Part shown: piece by piece, positions 30,179 through 42,081 of the stretch | Numbering within the stretch: the first letter of the stretch is position 1 | Layout: each line of letters begins with the position of its first letter | NCBI GenBank assembly: GCA_029959085.1 | Contig: JARWIR010000027.1 | Location: 1,550,001-1,614,000 of the forward strand | Length of the DNA: 64,000 nt | Reading direction: 5' to 3' | From: Nemophila menziesii | Taxonomy: Eukaryota; Streptophyta; Magnoliopsida; Boraginales; Hydrophyllaceae | Notes under the pieces: generated by a model | The model's input: only the letters and a program-made list of their open reading frames with translations | What the model was told of the DNA's origin: nothing | Databases searched by the model: none | Made by a program: the position numbers and the translations under genes

Positions 30179-30961
30179 GGTGGGACCACATTTGGGAAGA
30201 TACATTGGGAAGGGATTATATGTGTTTGTATTGAGGCACAAAAATATAGATGATATTATTATTTGTAACCCTTTGCCGGGATTTGAAAAGAAAAAAAAAA
30301 CAAAAAAAAAAAGAGAAAAAGAAAAAAAATATATAAGAGACATGACTTTTCACATCAAAATGATGGTCATGGGTATCTTGTACAAAAAAATAAAAAAAAT
30401 AACATAAAAAGAAAGAATGAATAAATCGGCAAAGTGGAATATTTTTGGAAATCATCTCAGATTTATTTGGGTTGACATTGGGGACGCAACATTAACGCGT
30501 CAAATGGGTGAGTGAGAACATTTTTTAGCGTAACTCAAGCTCGAGGACATGTTGATGGTAAGTGAGGAGAGAGCCAACAGCTCACTTCAAATTTACCAAA
30601 TATACATCCATACCGTCCTTAAGCCAATATTAAAACCATAAAGACCTCGTGATTCTTAAGTACATAGTGAATTTATGATTCTGTTGATAGGGAATATACT
30701 AGGTGGAGCGTTCAAAGCGAGTTAGGATTAATGACCACCCTATAGCCATCATACAGAGATGAGTACAAGTGTAACCTTCAAGCATTGCAACTTTAATTTT
30801 ATGATTGAGATTATTTATGTTTGATGTTGCATGATTAGTGTATGTATATGTTAGTTCTTAATGTTTTCTATATGAGATTTATCTTTAGCATTGCTTTAGG
30901 GTTTATTTGCTAGCTTCTATTTTCTCTTGCATCTACTTCTCTCCCCTTGTTTTTAGTTTTG

Positions 30962-30995
30962 CTTTGTCGGGACGACAAAGGTTTGAGTTGGGGGT
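30962..30995 (+). promoter_or_regulatory. Terminal stem-loop and polypurine tract of element D
   Basis: 8-bp stem CTTTGTCG/CGACAAAG with GGA loop (30,962-30,980), then TTGAGTTGGGGGT (30,983-30,995), two bases before the 3' LTR. This is the functional PPT by position. Confidence 0.75.
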
Positions 30996-30997
30996 CT

Positions 30998-32604
30998 TGA
31001 TGTCTCCCTAAATGTTCTAATTTTATGCCCTTTGGAGACATCATTTTTGGTGTTTATTTGAATATTTAGATAGACTTTTGGTGCTAATATGCAATAATCC
31101 GGAATTTCCATTTTATTTCTAGTAATTTTGATTTATTAAACTTTTGTGCGTAATATTGGTATTTTTAGTGTAAAGTTTACAGGTTTTAGATGTTAGCTAG
31201 AAGAGGAATCCGAGGAGAAAGTCAAAGATCGTGATATGGAGTCAAGACTTAAAGATAAATCCCGAAGATATTTTTTAGAGCTGAAAATCTATTTTCCAGG
31301 CCATAGATTGCTGATTTCGAGGTGCTTAAGAGATGATTTAGCCGCTGACCCTTGAAGAGATTATGTTCCTTATCGAGTTACGGAACTTTAGCAACTGGAA
31401 TGAGGTCAATCGGGGTCATAACGAAGCGGGAAAAGCCGTTTTAGTGAAGGTGTATCAGCAGTTACGGGATTTGGGCTTAATTAGTGGACTTGGGCTTTTC
31501 TAATTTTTACTTAATCCTTAAGTAAAAGCCCTAATCCGATTTTATGATTATAAATAGGTCTTTAGACCTCATTATTCAGTACCTCTCAATTTGTTCTTCA
31601 AATCATCTCATCCTTAGAAGAGAGTGTCAAGACAATTCACATTCTACAAGATTAAACACCAGAGAGAAGTCAACGGAAGGAAGAAGAAGAAGCTACAAGA
31701 GCTGGAGAGGGTCTATATCTCCGTTCGTAGTCATTCCTATTCCGGAAATTAGGTTTTTCTTATCTTTAATTTTGTAATCAAATATGAATTCCTTTATTTT
31801 TAATTTAGTTTTTAATTTTAATATGAGCTAAGCTTTCCATAGTGCTTGAGAACAAACAACGGGTGAATCTTAATTTTATGAAATAACGAATGTTGAATTT
31901 GGGTTTAGATTAAATTAAATTAGATTGGGTTCATTACTCTTTTCAATAATTTGTGATTATTTACTGATTTTAGAGTCGCGAACTAAGATTAGGTATTAGT
32001 ATCTAGGCTATTCCAATTAGTGGCGATTGGATCATCCTGACGGAGGGTTTAGGTACGGAAATATTTATTGAATCTGAAATAGAAGCTATTGATTCTGACG
32101 AACTTAGCTAATTTTAGGGCCAACGAGGTAAAACACTTAAACATCCAACGGTGGATCATATTTACCCTGACGGGACTAGTGACACTTTAGGATTGCCTTA
32201 TAGTCCACCCTGACGGGGGTATAAGGAATTTAGAATCCCGACCATTGTAATTGACCAATTTAGCCCTTAAACAACATAAGTTAGGAAATAAGATTAGGAG
32301 GATCCTTGCGTTCTCAAGTGCTACATCTCATATTGCGTTTCACTTATTTTACTTGCGTCTTAGCTTCTACGCATTTAATTATTTATCTTTTATTCATTAG
32401 CTTTAATCAACAAAACCAAACAAACATTTTATTATCTTTTACTTTCATAAGTGCATCAATCACTACTTGCTAAACATTGTGATCAACCATCCGTCCTTGG
32501 AACGAATCTGTATTATCATACATACTACTTGGGACAACCGTACACTTGCGGTTTTGGTTCGATTAGCATTTGCATTTATTTTTAGAACACACAAAGGACC
32601 ACCA
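30998..32604 (+). repeat. 3' LTR of element D
   Basis: 1,607 bp, near-identical to 25,386-26,994. It lacks four bases near 32,370 and differs at about five single positions by eye; TATAAATA at 31,549-31,556. It is followed by the CCCTT duplication at 32,605-32,609. Confidence 0.93.
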
Positions 32605-33172
32605 CCCTTCAACTAGTTGTCCTGTAGGATTCTTTAAAACATAAGCAAAAGCAACTTTGTTAGTTTTTAAAATAACTGAGGCATCACAGTTTATTTTATA
32701 TTTTCCACTAGGTGGGGGGTCCACTTAGAAGTTCTACTCAAGTCATATTCATAATTGTTGAATAAAGTATCAACTTTAGACAATTGGTTTATATTAGCTC
32801 TGATCAAGCTACTAGCTCTGTTAAGATTACATAAAGAGCCAAAATTATCCTCATAATTAGCGTCGGTAGTATTAGCATTCGCTTTTGAATACTCATCATA
32901 GGCTATAATAGTTTTTTGCAATCTATTGAATGAGTCAGGGACTGTTCCTTTGAATAAAAAATTATTTCTACCTTTCCAATGAACCAAACAATAAAGAATG
33001 AGATTTCTCCCATATCTGGAATAATATCTGCTCTTTCAATAGAGCATAGCCTAACAAAAGAAATCCATTTCTGAAAGTTGCATGATGGTTCAACAATTGA
33101 ATTATAGCTCAAAGGACTGGCCAATCAATCTGCTCTTGCCCAAGAGCATTGAAAAATCAGATGTTAAATCTT
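32605..33172 (-). pseudogene. LINE zinc-binding region and RNase H N-terminal part
   Basis: Minus-strand remnants of the end of a LINE reverse transcriptase protein: the zinc-binding region near 33,130-33,172 (FQCSWARADWLASP), a VHWKGRNNFLFKG segment, then the start of RNase H (GKYKINCDAS, near 32,690). At least one frameshift lies between 32,903 and 32,990. The reading frame runs into 25,385 across the D insertion. Its upstream end is replaced by element E gag at about 33,172. Confidence 0.65.
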
Positions 33173-33960
33173 TTCTTGATTGTCCTTCAAGGCCTTTATA
33201 AAATATTGACATTTGTTGTGGTTCTGTAAGGCCATGATCTGGAACTCTTCTCAAACATAATTAGAATCTTGTCCAACATTTTCCCACGGATTCATCTTGT
33301 TCTTGTTCAAATGATGTCAACGCGATTTGTGCGTTCAGTCTCATGTTGCTCGGATAGTAACGATCAAAGAACACAATTTGTAGCTCATCCCAATTAGTGA
33401 TTGATCCTGGTTCTTGTGAATCATGACATACACTCGCTGCGTCTATCACGGAAAATCTAAAATTTGCATAATACATCTGCTCTCTTGTTACGCCTTGTGT
33501 TATATACGTATCACATATTTTCATGAATTTATGTACTGCACGAATTGGATCTTCTCCAACTACTCCACAAAAAAATTCCAAAGTTTTGGAATTGAGCTAA
33601 CATACCAGGGTCGGGTCTGTATCTAGCGACATTAATATCTGGAGGACCAATACCAAGAGCAGGAGCGCGATATGGAATTTGTTCAGGACCTTGTACGAAC
33701 CATGGATCATAACACATTTAAGGTTGAGCGTGTCCTCCAGGTGGAGGAGGATTTTGTTGATTCTGATTGTTAACAACTTGTGGATTACGGATTATGGGAT
33801 TTCCATTCTTATCCACTACTATCTGAGGATTAAGGTCATCAACATTAGCCATTTCTGCTTCTCTGGCTAATCTTTCTCTTTCTTTTCTTGCTTCTTTTTC
33901 TTCTTTCTTTCTCCAGTTTTGAATTCTGACTAATATCTCGGGGTTATAGAGCATACACCA
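33173..33960 (-). pseudogene. gag: Gag fragment of element E
   Basis: Starts near ATG 33,942 (NPEILVRIQNWRKKEEKEAR, like NPENLVREATKRKRDAK of G), is interrupted by a stop at 33,718 and a frame change near 33,570, and runs through the gag domain (EDPIRAVHKFMKICDTYITQ, FFDRYYPSNMRL) to about 33,173, where it is cut before the zinc knuckle. Confidence 0.7.
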
Positions 33961-34920
33961 GACCTGTAAAACCTGAGAAAGAACGAACAAACAAAAACGT
34001 AAAAACGAAATAAAATAACAATTAAACTACTAAAGGATTAACACCGGGGTCACATGCTACCGTCCTCGGCAGCGGCACCAAAAACTTGGTGGGTCCTGCA
34101 GTGTTATAAAATAATGCGATAAAAGTAGAGGATCCACAAACCGCAAGTGTACGGTTTTCTAAGTAATACTCCGATAAATCGGGTTTCGTTCGCAGGCACG
34201 GATAGTTATAACTCAGGTATTAATCAACCAAGTAAAAGTAATTTTTAAAACAAAAAAGTAAAATATGATAAGTTTTTTTTTGTTTGGTTTTGATTATAAC
34301 TAATGATGCAAGAAGGTAAAATAGTTAAATGCTTAACTGAAATAAAATACTGGAAGTAAAAAGATGTAGAAGCAGAGATGAGAGATGTACTTGAGTCTCG
34401 CAAGAGAATCCCCCTAAGTAATATAATTAATGTTTCTGTGTAAGGGCTAAGCCAGTAATTTTATACTAGTCGGGACTCTAATATCTCCTAGCCCCGTCGG
34501 TGGACCTAAGAGCTATCTTACGTAAGACAAGCCCCTCTAAGGTAACAAGTTTACTTACAGATGTGAAGATCTTTACCTTTTTGGTTATGTAATTAGTCAA
34601 GTCTGTCGGTCAATAACAGATATTACACGGATATTATCTAAGTCTGTAATCAAACCCCGATGTCGGATGATCACTTCGCCACTAAAGTGAATAGCCCAAT
34701 TACTAAAACCTATTTCTAGTTGCGCGGAAAAGAAATAGTAAACAAGCATAAAATAATATTCAATAAAAATTACCCAACTTAAATTAAATACTGAAATCCC
34801 AAATTCGTAAAACAGAAATTAATTAATTAGGGTTTCAACCTAATAATGTGATTCTCAAGTACTTAGAAATTTAGCTCATATTCAAATTAAAAATTAAAAA
34901 TAAATAAATAGAAGACATGT

Positions 34921-36689
34921 TGGTGGGTCCTAGGGTGTTATAAAATTAAGTGCAAAATAGAGGAACAACTTAACCGCAAGTGTACGGTTGTCCCAAGTAA
35001 TATATGATAATCAAGTTCGTTCTCAGGGACAGATTAGGTTCAACCCAAATATTAATCAGATAGTAGAGATAATTGCTAAACAGAAAATAAAAGATAAGAA
35101 TTTTTTGTTTGGTTTTTGTAAATTAAAAGATGCAAATAAAATAAAACTAAATTAACTTAACAGAAAGGAAATAAAGCAAATAAACGACTAACTTCATATA
35201 AGAGAGATACTTGAGTCTCGCAAAGGAATCCACTTAATCAATATAATCTATGTAATGTTTAAGGGCAGAATTGGAATTATAATATTAGTCGGGACTCTAA
35301 TATCTCCTAGCCCCCTGTCGGGTGGACCTAGAAGATATCCTAAAGTATCATAAACACCTGTATGGTCGAATATGCCTCTTCGGATGATATGATTTTACCT
35401 CTTTGGCTATGTAACTAGTTAAGCCTGTCGGTCAATAACGGACATTACACGGGTATTACCTAGATCTGTATTCAAACCCCCCCTGTCAGATGATCACTTC
35501 GCCACTAAAGTGAATAGCCCAAATACTAACAGCTAATTCTAGTTGCGTGGAAAAGAATTAGTAATGAAAACAAAGTAATAACCAATATATAAAACTCAAT
35601 CCTATTTAAATCTAATCAATCCCAAATTCAAAACATAGATTAATTAATTAAGGTTCATCCCTTTTATGCGATTCTCAAGTATAAATAAATTTAGCTCATA
35701 AAATTAAAGAATAACATAAAAGAAAAGGAATTCATGTTTCAATTACAAAAGATAAATGAAAAACCTAAAGGGTAGAATGATTATGGTTGGAAGAACAGGA
35801 TTCCTCCAGCTTCTAGCTTCTTCTCTCCTTCGTGCTCTGACTTGAAAACCTTAAGCCTCTTGTGTAATTCTCTGAAGTGTGTGAAAGTAGGAGGTTAAGG
35901 GGTGTATTTATAGGTGTTGGAGGACCCTAGGTCGAATTTGCTTGGAGTGGAAGACAAGTCAAAGACTCTTAAATTCGTAGCTCTAAATTCTAGGAAAGGT
36001 AAGATTTTGCTGCTGATTTGATTTGGTCATATCTTTTTCAATACTTATCCGTTTGAGAAGTTCCAATATATGAAACTGCTTGTCTTGGAAAGAGATTTCT
36101 ATTGGTGCAGACCATTCATCCAGAATCCATGCCAATCTTTAGTTATGGAATTATCTTTAAAACGTGGCTGGATTTTCAGATTCACAAGGCAGCTTTATCT
36201 TTTCCTCCTTTGAATATATCTTTCCTAAATCTTCTTATTTCCATGTAAATCTTCTTTCCTTTAATCTTTATCTTGACTTGGTCTCTAAGTAATTACCATT
36301 TATCTTTTAAAGCTTCACATTAAATAAATAATTAAACCGCATATGCTTAAAAAGAATAAAGCAATAAATCAAGAAATCGAAATAGGAAAGTGTACTCTAA
36401 AAATAGAAACTCGACTAAAAATCACTTCCTAACACTCTAAAATACACTAAGACTTTATTCTCACTTTTTCTCCTTGGATTGGTCTTTCATGAGATTCAAG
36501 AACCAATTAACTTTGCATTAAAAATAGTCAAATTTAGGCACAAAAGCTCAGATTCTGCAAATAGTTAATTTCCAAGGGGAGAAAGTGTAATATGATCAAT
36601 TAAGCCTAAAAGTCTATCAAATAAGTCATTTATTCACCTAAAAGGATGTCTCCAAGGGGCTAATAATTAGAACAAATAGGGAGACATCA
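34921..36689 (-). repeat. Solo LTR of the G/F family inside the LTR of element E
   Basis: 1,769 bp from TGGTGGGTCC to GAGACATCA, flanked by a perfect CATGT duplication (34,916-34,920 and 36,690-36,694). A TATAAATA box is at 35,905-35,912 on the minus strand. Solo LTRs with intact duplications arise by recombination between the two LTRs of one inserted element. Confidence 0.92.
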
Positions 36690-37431
36690 CATGTTCCTAA
36701 ATTATAGAAAAGAAATAAAGAACCTAAAGGTTGGATTGGTTGTTGTTGGAAGAATGGAATTCCTCCAGCTCTAGCTTTTCTGCCTTTTTGCTCTGACTTG
36801 AAAATAATGAAGCGTAGAATGTAAATCTCTGAAGTTTGTGTCAAAAGGAGGTCTAAAAGCCTATTTATATAGCTGAAATTCAGAATGGGCTTTTACTTAA
36901 GAATATTAGGTCAACAATATAAAAAGCCCAAGTCCATCTTTAAGAATCCCGTAACTGCTGTCCAGCTTGTAGCAAAACGGTGGCACTTTTGTGTTTCAAG
37001 CCCAAATCACCTGATTTCAGTCCCCAAATCTTCCTAACTCAAAGGCGAAACTTTCTTATTTCACAGCTCTAAGGATGAATCGGCGCCTAAATGGCTTGAA
37101 ATCAGCAATTAGTAACAGTTTTCCAGATTTTAATCTCTTTTAGACAACTCATTGGAAATTCTTTTCTTGCTTTTGACTCCTCCGCTTGATCTAAGACTTC
37201 AATTCTCACTTCTCCACCTTGTCTTGAAGCTCCATGGAATCCATGAACCTAAGAACTTTATACTAAAAACAAACAAATTAACGCAAAAAGCTCTAAAAAT
37301 GAAATATCGTTATTCTAAGGGGGGAAATGTAATATAACGAAATAAGCATAAAATTCTATCAAATAAGTCTAATATTCACCTAAAATAATGTCTCCTAAGG
37401 GCTAATATTTAGAACAAAATGGGATACATCA

Positions 37432-37960
37432 AAATGTTGGTGTTATCGCGAATAACACAGAGACTAGTCGTGAATTAAATGAGACTATATGGACTAAAAT
37501 TGTTCTTTTGGAAACTATAGGAGCTGCAAGCTAATTGATAACCAATGCACCAGTTGAGGGTAATTATGCAACTTGAACATTAATATTAAGAAATCCTGAA
37601 ACTAGTAACAAAAATTCAGGGACCTAAATGCTAAGTTTAGAAAGTATAGGGGTTGTAACCGAATTTGCGAATAGAGTAGGTAGAATAAATGGAGCTGAAA
37701 AACCAAATTTGGGAGTTACAGGTTTTATTGAATATTGCAACACAAGTCCAACATTTATATCTACTGAGGCTAAACCTTATTCTCATGAACCCAATTACAA
37801 AGTTGCACCATATCAGCCAGCTAATAATAGAGGGGCTGATCTGATTAGGACAATTATACATCGTCCTGAGTGGTGCAAAAAATTCAGCTTGTGAGGGCCT
37901 GAAACGAAAATCCATTTATGTTGAGGGGCTACACTGATTAGGACACTTATGAGTAAAAAT
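37432..37960. other. Intergenic, no supported gene
   Basis: An 87-codon frame (37,628-37,894) has no recognisable motif. The stretch at about 37,846-37,925 is repeated, diverged, at about 38,144-38,220 on the other side of the MITE, and reads like the end of a DNA transposon or other repeat. Confidence 0.35.
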
Positions 37961-38132
37961 ATATATCACCCCTTTTGCTTCACCCATGTGTAACCTCTTA
38001 TGTGGAGGTTTTAAACAACAATAAAAACGTTCCTCTCTCTTAAATGATTATTTTCTCTTTCCTTTGTTTAATGCCACATTAGATGACACATAGGAGTTGA
38101 TAAATGGGTGAAGCAAAAAGGGGTGATGTATA
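37961..38132. mobile_element. MITE-like element with 25-bp terminal inverted repeats
   Basis: The left end ATCACCCCTTTTGCTTCACC and the right end GGGTGAAGCAAAAAGGGGTGAT are near-perfect inverted repeats enclosing about 120 bp with no coding sequence. The element lies at the start of the segmental duplication; copy 2 keeps only the part from 47,260 on. Confidence 0.6.
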
Positions 38133-40210
38133 GCAATGCTCGATAATTATACATCTTCCTATTGGTGCAAAAAATTCAGCTTGTGAGGGCCCGAAACAAA
38201 AATTTATTTATGCCAAAACAACCCCCGAACAACAGCTACTTAAAGGCGAGTATTGCCCTGGAAATGCAACTTTGGAGCCAAGTTTCAATGGAATCACCTC
38301 CGATTCGAGTATAACAAATCTGGGACAAATTAATTGGTTCCAAAGTAGACAAGGAGCCTTTTACTCTTGCCAAGAGTAGGAGGAAAAAATCTAGAAGCAA
38401 AAGTGAACTGATTGATTGATTATTATCGAGCGAGGCTGGGTCATATGAGAAGACGATTTTGGAAAAGAAAAGCTTTATATGTGAATAAAAAAATAATAGT
38501 TCATACCATTTATTGAAAATAAAACTACCAAAAGAGTTTCAAGAAAAATAAAAAACAATAAAAAGGTAGAGTATTAAACAAACAAAATAGTAGTTTACTG
38601 CCATGATCATTTGCGAGGCTTGGAGCAAGTAGCATGACAATGGTATCCATAAGTGTGACGGTTGTTGCATATTCCACAATGTGACAACGAACTCTTAATG
38701 GAATCAAACAACTCAAAGAATCAGAACAATCTCAGTGCTTTCTCATCGGTGTTTTTAAATATAACCATGATATTGGAATCCATATCTTAGCCTGTAATGC
38801 ACAAATAAAACAAGAGAATCTAGTTATACTACCGGTTTGTGTAGTAAATTGAAACAAATTAATGAATCTGGTTTTCAGTGAGATGGTGATGTGGGTGATG
38901 TGTAAATTTCACAACAAAGACATTTGAAATTCATGCAAATAGGATTGGCAATTACTAATCAAACAACCAAAACAAGAAATTAAATACATGAGTGGTTTAA
39001 TTGCTTTATCATATCCAAATCGAGATTCTAACAACAAGGATTGAATGGCTGCGTTATGAGTAAAATAGATAAAGTAATAGCAAACTAAATTATCCCATAA
39101 CTAGTCCACCAACAAAGCAATCATGACTAACGTAGAGTTATAATATAAAATCAAGCTTAACATATTTTGATAACAAAAATGAACATATTCGTCTATTCAA
39201 AAAAGATGTGTTTTCTACTTCAAAATAATAAACGATTACCAAAAACAAACACACTAATCTTACAAATGAATATCACTAATAAAGCTTGCTTGCAATTCTT
39301 CTGAATATCTCAAATTATGAGCTGTGAAACAAATGAACTGAATAAACTAATAGGAAGGACATGAAAGATATCAATTATTGATATCTTTCCGTTAATGGGC
39401 ATGAATAAAGGCATGTTGGGTTAACTAAGGATGAAGACAAACATTGATTGAGAATGATTATTTATTGGGTTGCTTTCCTATAATAGAACATGTCGTGAGA
39501 AAAAAAAAGAAAAAAAATCAATATTGGTATATATATTGTTTATTTTGGACCTTTTGAGAAGCTTTAAAAAACATGAACTTGTTAAAGGTTGGGTTTCGGG
39601 TATTTGGTCTTTAAAGGCTAATAACTCATATATTAATTAACCTATGATATCCATTTACTATACTTAAAACTCATAATAAACCTATATATTTTTACTTTTG
39701 GAGTGTCCCAATTATTTTGTAATTTTTCTATTTTTTCTTAATATCATTGAAATAGCATGATCGTTATATTTAATAAAGAATCAAAACATATCTAATCAAT
39801 TTACCATAACAAAATTTTCAAAATAAAGACTACATCTATGTGTTTAATTAGGAATTCAATTTTTAATTATGGTGTGATTTGATACATCTTATCTTTCTTT
39901 TATCAATTGAAACACATGATGTATAGTCACAAATAAATATATTTATAGATAGATAAAGCGTTAAATGTTGGTGGAGTGTCTGGCATAATTATCGTGGATT
40001 GCTAGTTAAATTTCAGTGTGTATTGCCTGGTATAATTGCGCTATAATTTGCTACTTCAGTTTTAGTGGGTTGTTAGTTTAATTTCAGTGAATTGCGTACG
40101 TTTTATCTATGGGGTTAATGTATAGTAGTTATGGATTGTCATCTCCACCACCAGCATACTACCAAAGCTCGAGCGCACCGCTATTAACGAACTACAGTAC
40201 CACCCTTCAT
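38133..40210. other. AT-rich intergenic stretch inside duplication copy 1
   Basis: No supported gene. A short minus-strand frame at 38,525-38,716 and its twin at 47,799-47,990 overlap, in another frame, a small Cys/His cluster (CGICNNRH) that might be the end of a decayed transposase zinc finger. That is too little to call. Poly-A rich tracts lie near 39,500. Confidence 0.35.
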
Positions 40211-40580
40211 CGAAACTCGCTTTTAACAAAGCTCGTCTGAGCTTTTTGAACCGTCATAGAATCACGACGACAACCACCACCCTCTGTCAAAACTCTCATT
40301 CTACAAAGTCCTTCTGAGCTTTTCGAACCACCACAAAATCACGACGGCCACCACCACACTACGTCGAAACTCGCATTTATGAAGCTCGCGTAGCTTTTCG
40401 AACCACCACCGGATCACGACGATGACCACCACTCTCCGTCGAAACTCATCTTATACGAAATTCACCTGTTCTTTTCGAACCACCACAGAACCACAACGAC
40501 GACCACCACCACGCTCTGTCGAAACTCGTCTCTAGCGAAGCTCGCCTGAGATTTTCAAACCACCACCACTACCAACTCAC
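40211..40580. repeat. Minisatellite, about 77-bp unit, five copies
   Basis: Units start with CGAAACTC-like sequence at 40,211, 40,288, 40,365, 40,440 and 40,520 (periods 77, 77, 75, 80). Each contains GAGCTTTTCGAACCACCAC and ATCACGACGACCACC-like parts. The frame shifts between units, so it is not a coding repeat. The copy-2 array is split by element F (49,507-49,643 and 61,657-61,890). Confidence 0.75.
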
Positions 40581-41727
40581 TTCAATTTGAATTAATGTAA
40601 TATGAATTTGAATGAATGTAATATGAATTTGTATTATTCGGTTGTAGATTTTAACGTAATATTTGGATGGAAAGAATTTGGGATTAGAGTTAATTTTGGA
40701 GAATTTTTCTCGTTATTGTTTCTTTATAAAAATTTGTAGTTTTCATTTATTTTTTAAAAAACTATATTAATAGGATACAAAGAGTAATGTATTTTTTTAA
40801 ATATGATAGAAAAATTGGGTGGTAACACCTTTAATTACTCACCATCATGGTTCATGGTTCTAAAAGGAGTTAGGCGTTACTAGGGCGGTCGACCACCTTC
40901 GAGCGCCTAGATGGCTGGGCGGCCCAATAATCGGAATTTAAGCTGTTCTTACCTAGACGGTTTTTATGTTACACTAAATATATATTACTATTACATTGAA
41001 CTGACTATTATTTACATCCTAATATATACTTAAATTAGATCAATTTAACATATGAATATATATACTTAACCTAAAAAATGACCAATTCAATAAATCTATA
41101 TTTGAAATTTGAAAAATCATACCTTTATCGTTTTCTCACACGTTCAAACTCTAACTTAAATAGTTTTTTCTTTATTTCTTTTGCTTATGAGTTGGGTTGT
41201 ATTAGATTGATTTAGGTATTTATTGGCTAGCATGCTAGGTAGTGTTCGATTTGGAGGACCCATTAATCAGTTGGATAGATTATTAATTTTTTTTCATAGA
41301 CGAACCTTGAGCCACCTTTAATAGAAAGTCTAGGCGGATCGTATTTTAAATCTCCTATACGTCATTCTTTTTTTTTCTTTGATGTCTGGGTGTCCAGACC
41401 ATCTTACGCGTACCACGACTATTTCCATAAAAAATATACACATCTTCTCATGCATACTCTCACTTAATCAGAAGTAGATTACTCATGTTCAGTGTTCTTA
41501 AAATAAAGACGTCCATAATTTTAGAACACTGCTCACCATATTATATAAAATAAACTATCCTTATAACCTTTTTTAGCGTCGAATTCTAACATGTAAATAG
41601 GTCCCATGGTCGGTCAGTGAACAAAATTATACATTTTTTTAGACAACCAAACAAAAACAAATTATATATTGGCGCTTGGCGTTGCAACGTTAGTAATATT
41701 AATTAGCAAATTCCAACTGCTTTTCAC
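40581..41727. other. Upstream region of the GH3 gene, no gene seen
   Basis: AT-rich. Contains a GGCG-rich patch at about 40,866-40,925 (ACTAGGGCGGTCGACC) similar in character to 1-371, probably a decayed repeat. It is conserved in copy 2 at 61,891-63,020. No open frame. Confidence 0.4.
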
Positions 41728-41730
41728 TTT

Positions 41731-41736
41731 TATATA
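41731..41736 (+). promoter_or_regulatory. TATA box, distal GH3 leader
   Basis: TATATA followed by CTCTCCTAGGCTCCCGTAGC; repeated in diverged form 273 bp downstream (42,004-42,009, then CTCTCCCCACACTCATAGC). In copy 2 only this distal version survives (63,023-63,028), brought close to the ATG by a 295-bp deletion. Confidence 0.45.
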
Positions 41737-42003
41737 CTCTCCTAGGCTCCCGTAGCTTTTCAATCTAGATCTCTTCCACAGATTACATTGATGTATACTT
41801 TTATATCCTTGTGTGTTTGTTGAATTGTAAAAAAAAAAAAATTGATGTATAAAAGCATCCCCTTGTCGTTGTCGGCTTCCTTTATATAATTAATGGAGCA
41901 TTGCATGATTATCTAATTATTGGAGCACTGCATAAGTATTAGCAATATTGCATAAATTATTGAACAAAAGTATTTGTTGTATACTCTTGCGTTTTTTTAC
42001 TTT

Positions 42004-42009
42004 TATATA
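42004..42009 (+). promoter_or_regulatory. TATA box, proximal GH3 promoter
   Basis: TATATA 73 bp before the GH3 start codon, a normal plant distance. Probably the main promoter of the complete gene. Confidence 0.45.
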
Positions 42010-42081
42010 CTCTCCCCACACTCATAGCTTTTCTAACTAGATATCTTCAAATCTTCAACACAATTACTTCACATAACCATC

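Larger units (their letters stand above)
29394..30997 (+). other. 3' noncoding region of element D
   Basis: Holds the position-3 stem-loop and motif, the position-4 motif at 30,166-30,178, the block conserved with B, F and G at about 30,268-30,660 (from AACCCTTTGCCGGG on), an A-rich stretch near 30,290-30,330, and the terminal stem-loop/PPT. No gene is supported. Confidence 0.65.
25386..32604 (+). mobile_element. Element D: young non-autonomous Athila-like element
   Basis: 7,219 bp, plus strand, with complete LTRs (25,386-26,994 and 30,998-32,604), a perfect CCCTT target duplication, tRNA-Asp-type primer site, one intact ORF (27,123-28,364), a palindromic array, a vestigial small ORF, five PPT-like motifs and a terminal PPT. 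The LTRs differ by about five substitutions and one 4-bp indel by eye (about 0.3%), so it moved recently. It encodes no protease, reverse transcriptase or integrase core, so mobility must have been supplied in trans, most simply by an element of the G/F type with the same primer site. Confidence 0.92.
33173..37431 (-). mobile_element. Element E: degraded Athila-like element, truncated
   Basis: 5' end of a minus-strand element of the G/F family: gag (33,173-33,960), primer site 34,063-34,080 with two changes from the others, and 5' LTR 34,087-34,920 plus 36,695-37,431. The LTR is split by a solo LTR with its target duplication. Everything beyond mid-gag is lost; the break joins LINE sequence. 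The outer LTR end reads GATACATCA instead of GAGACATCA. It is the oldest-looking copy of the family here. Confidence 0.8.

Noticed and set aside
37628..37894. 87-codon frame
   Set aside because: No motif, neighbours are repeats, and part of it recurs noncoding at 38,144-38,220.
38525..38716. Small frame conserved in both duplication copies
   Set aside because: Conservation is explained by the recent duplication; the Cys/His cluster in the other frame is too short to support a transposase zinc finger.
40211..40580. CRISPR-like array
   Set aside because: Units are tandem without spacers of constant length, and the sequence is plant nuclear DNA; it is a minisatellite.
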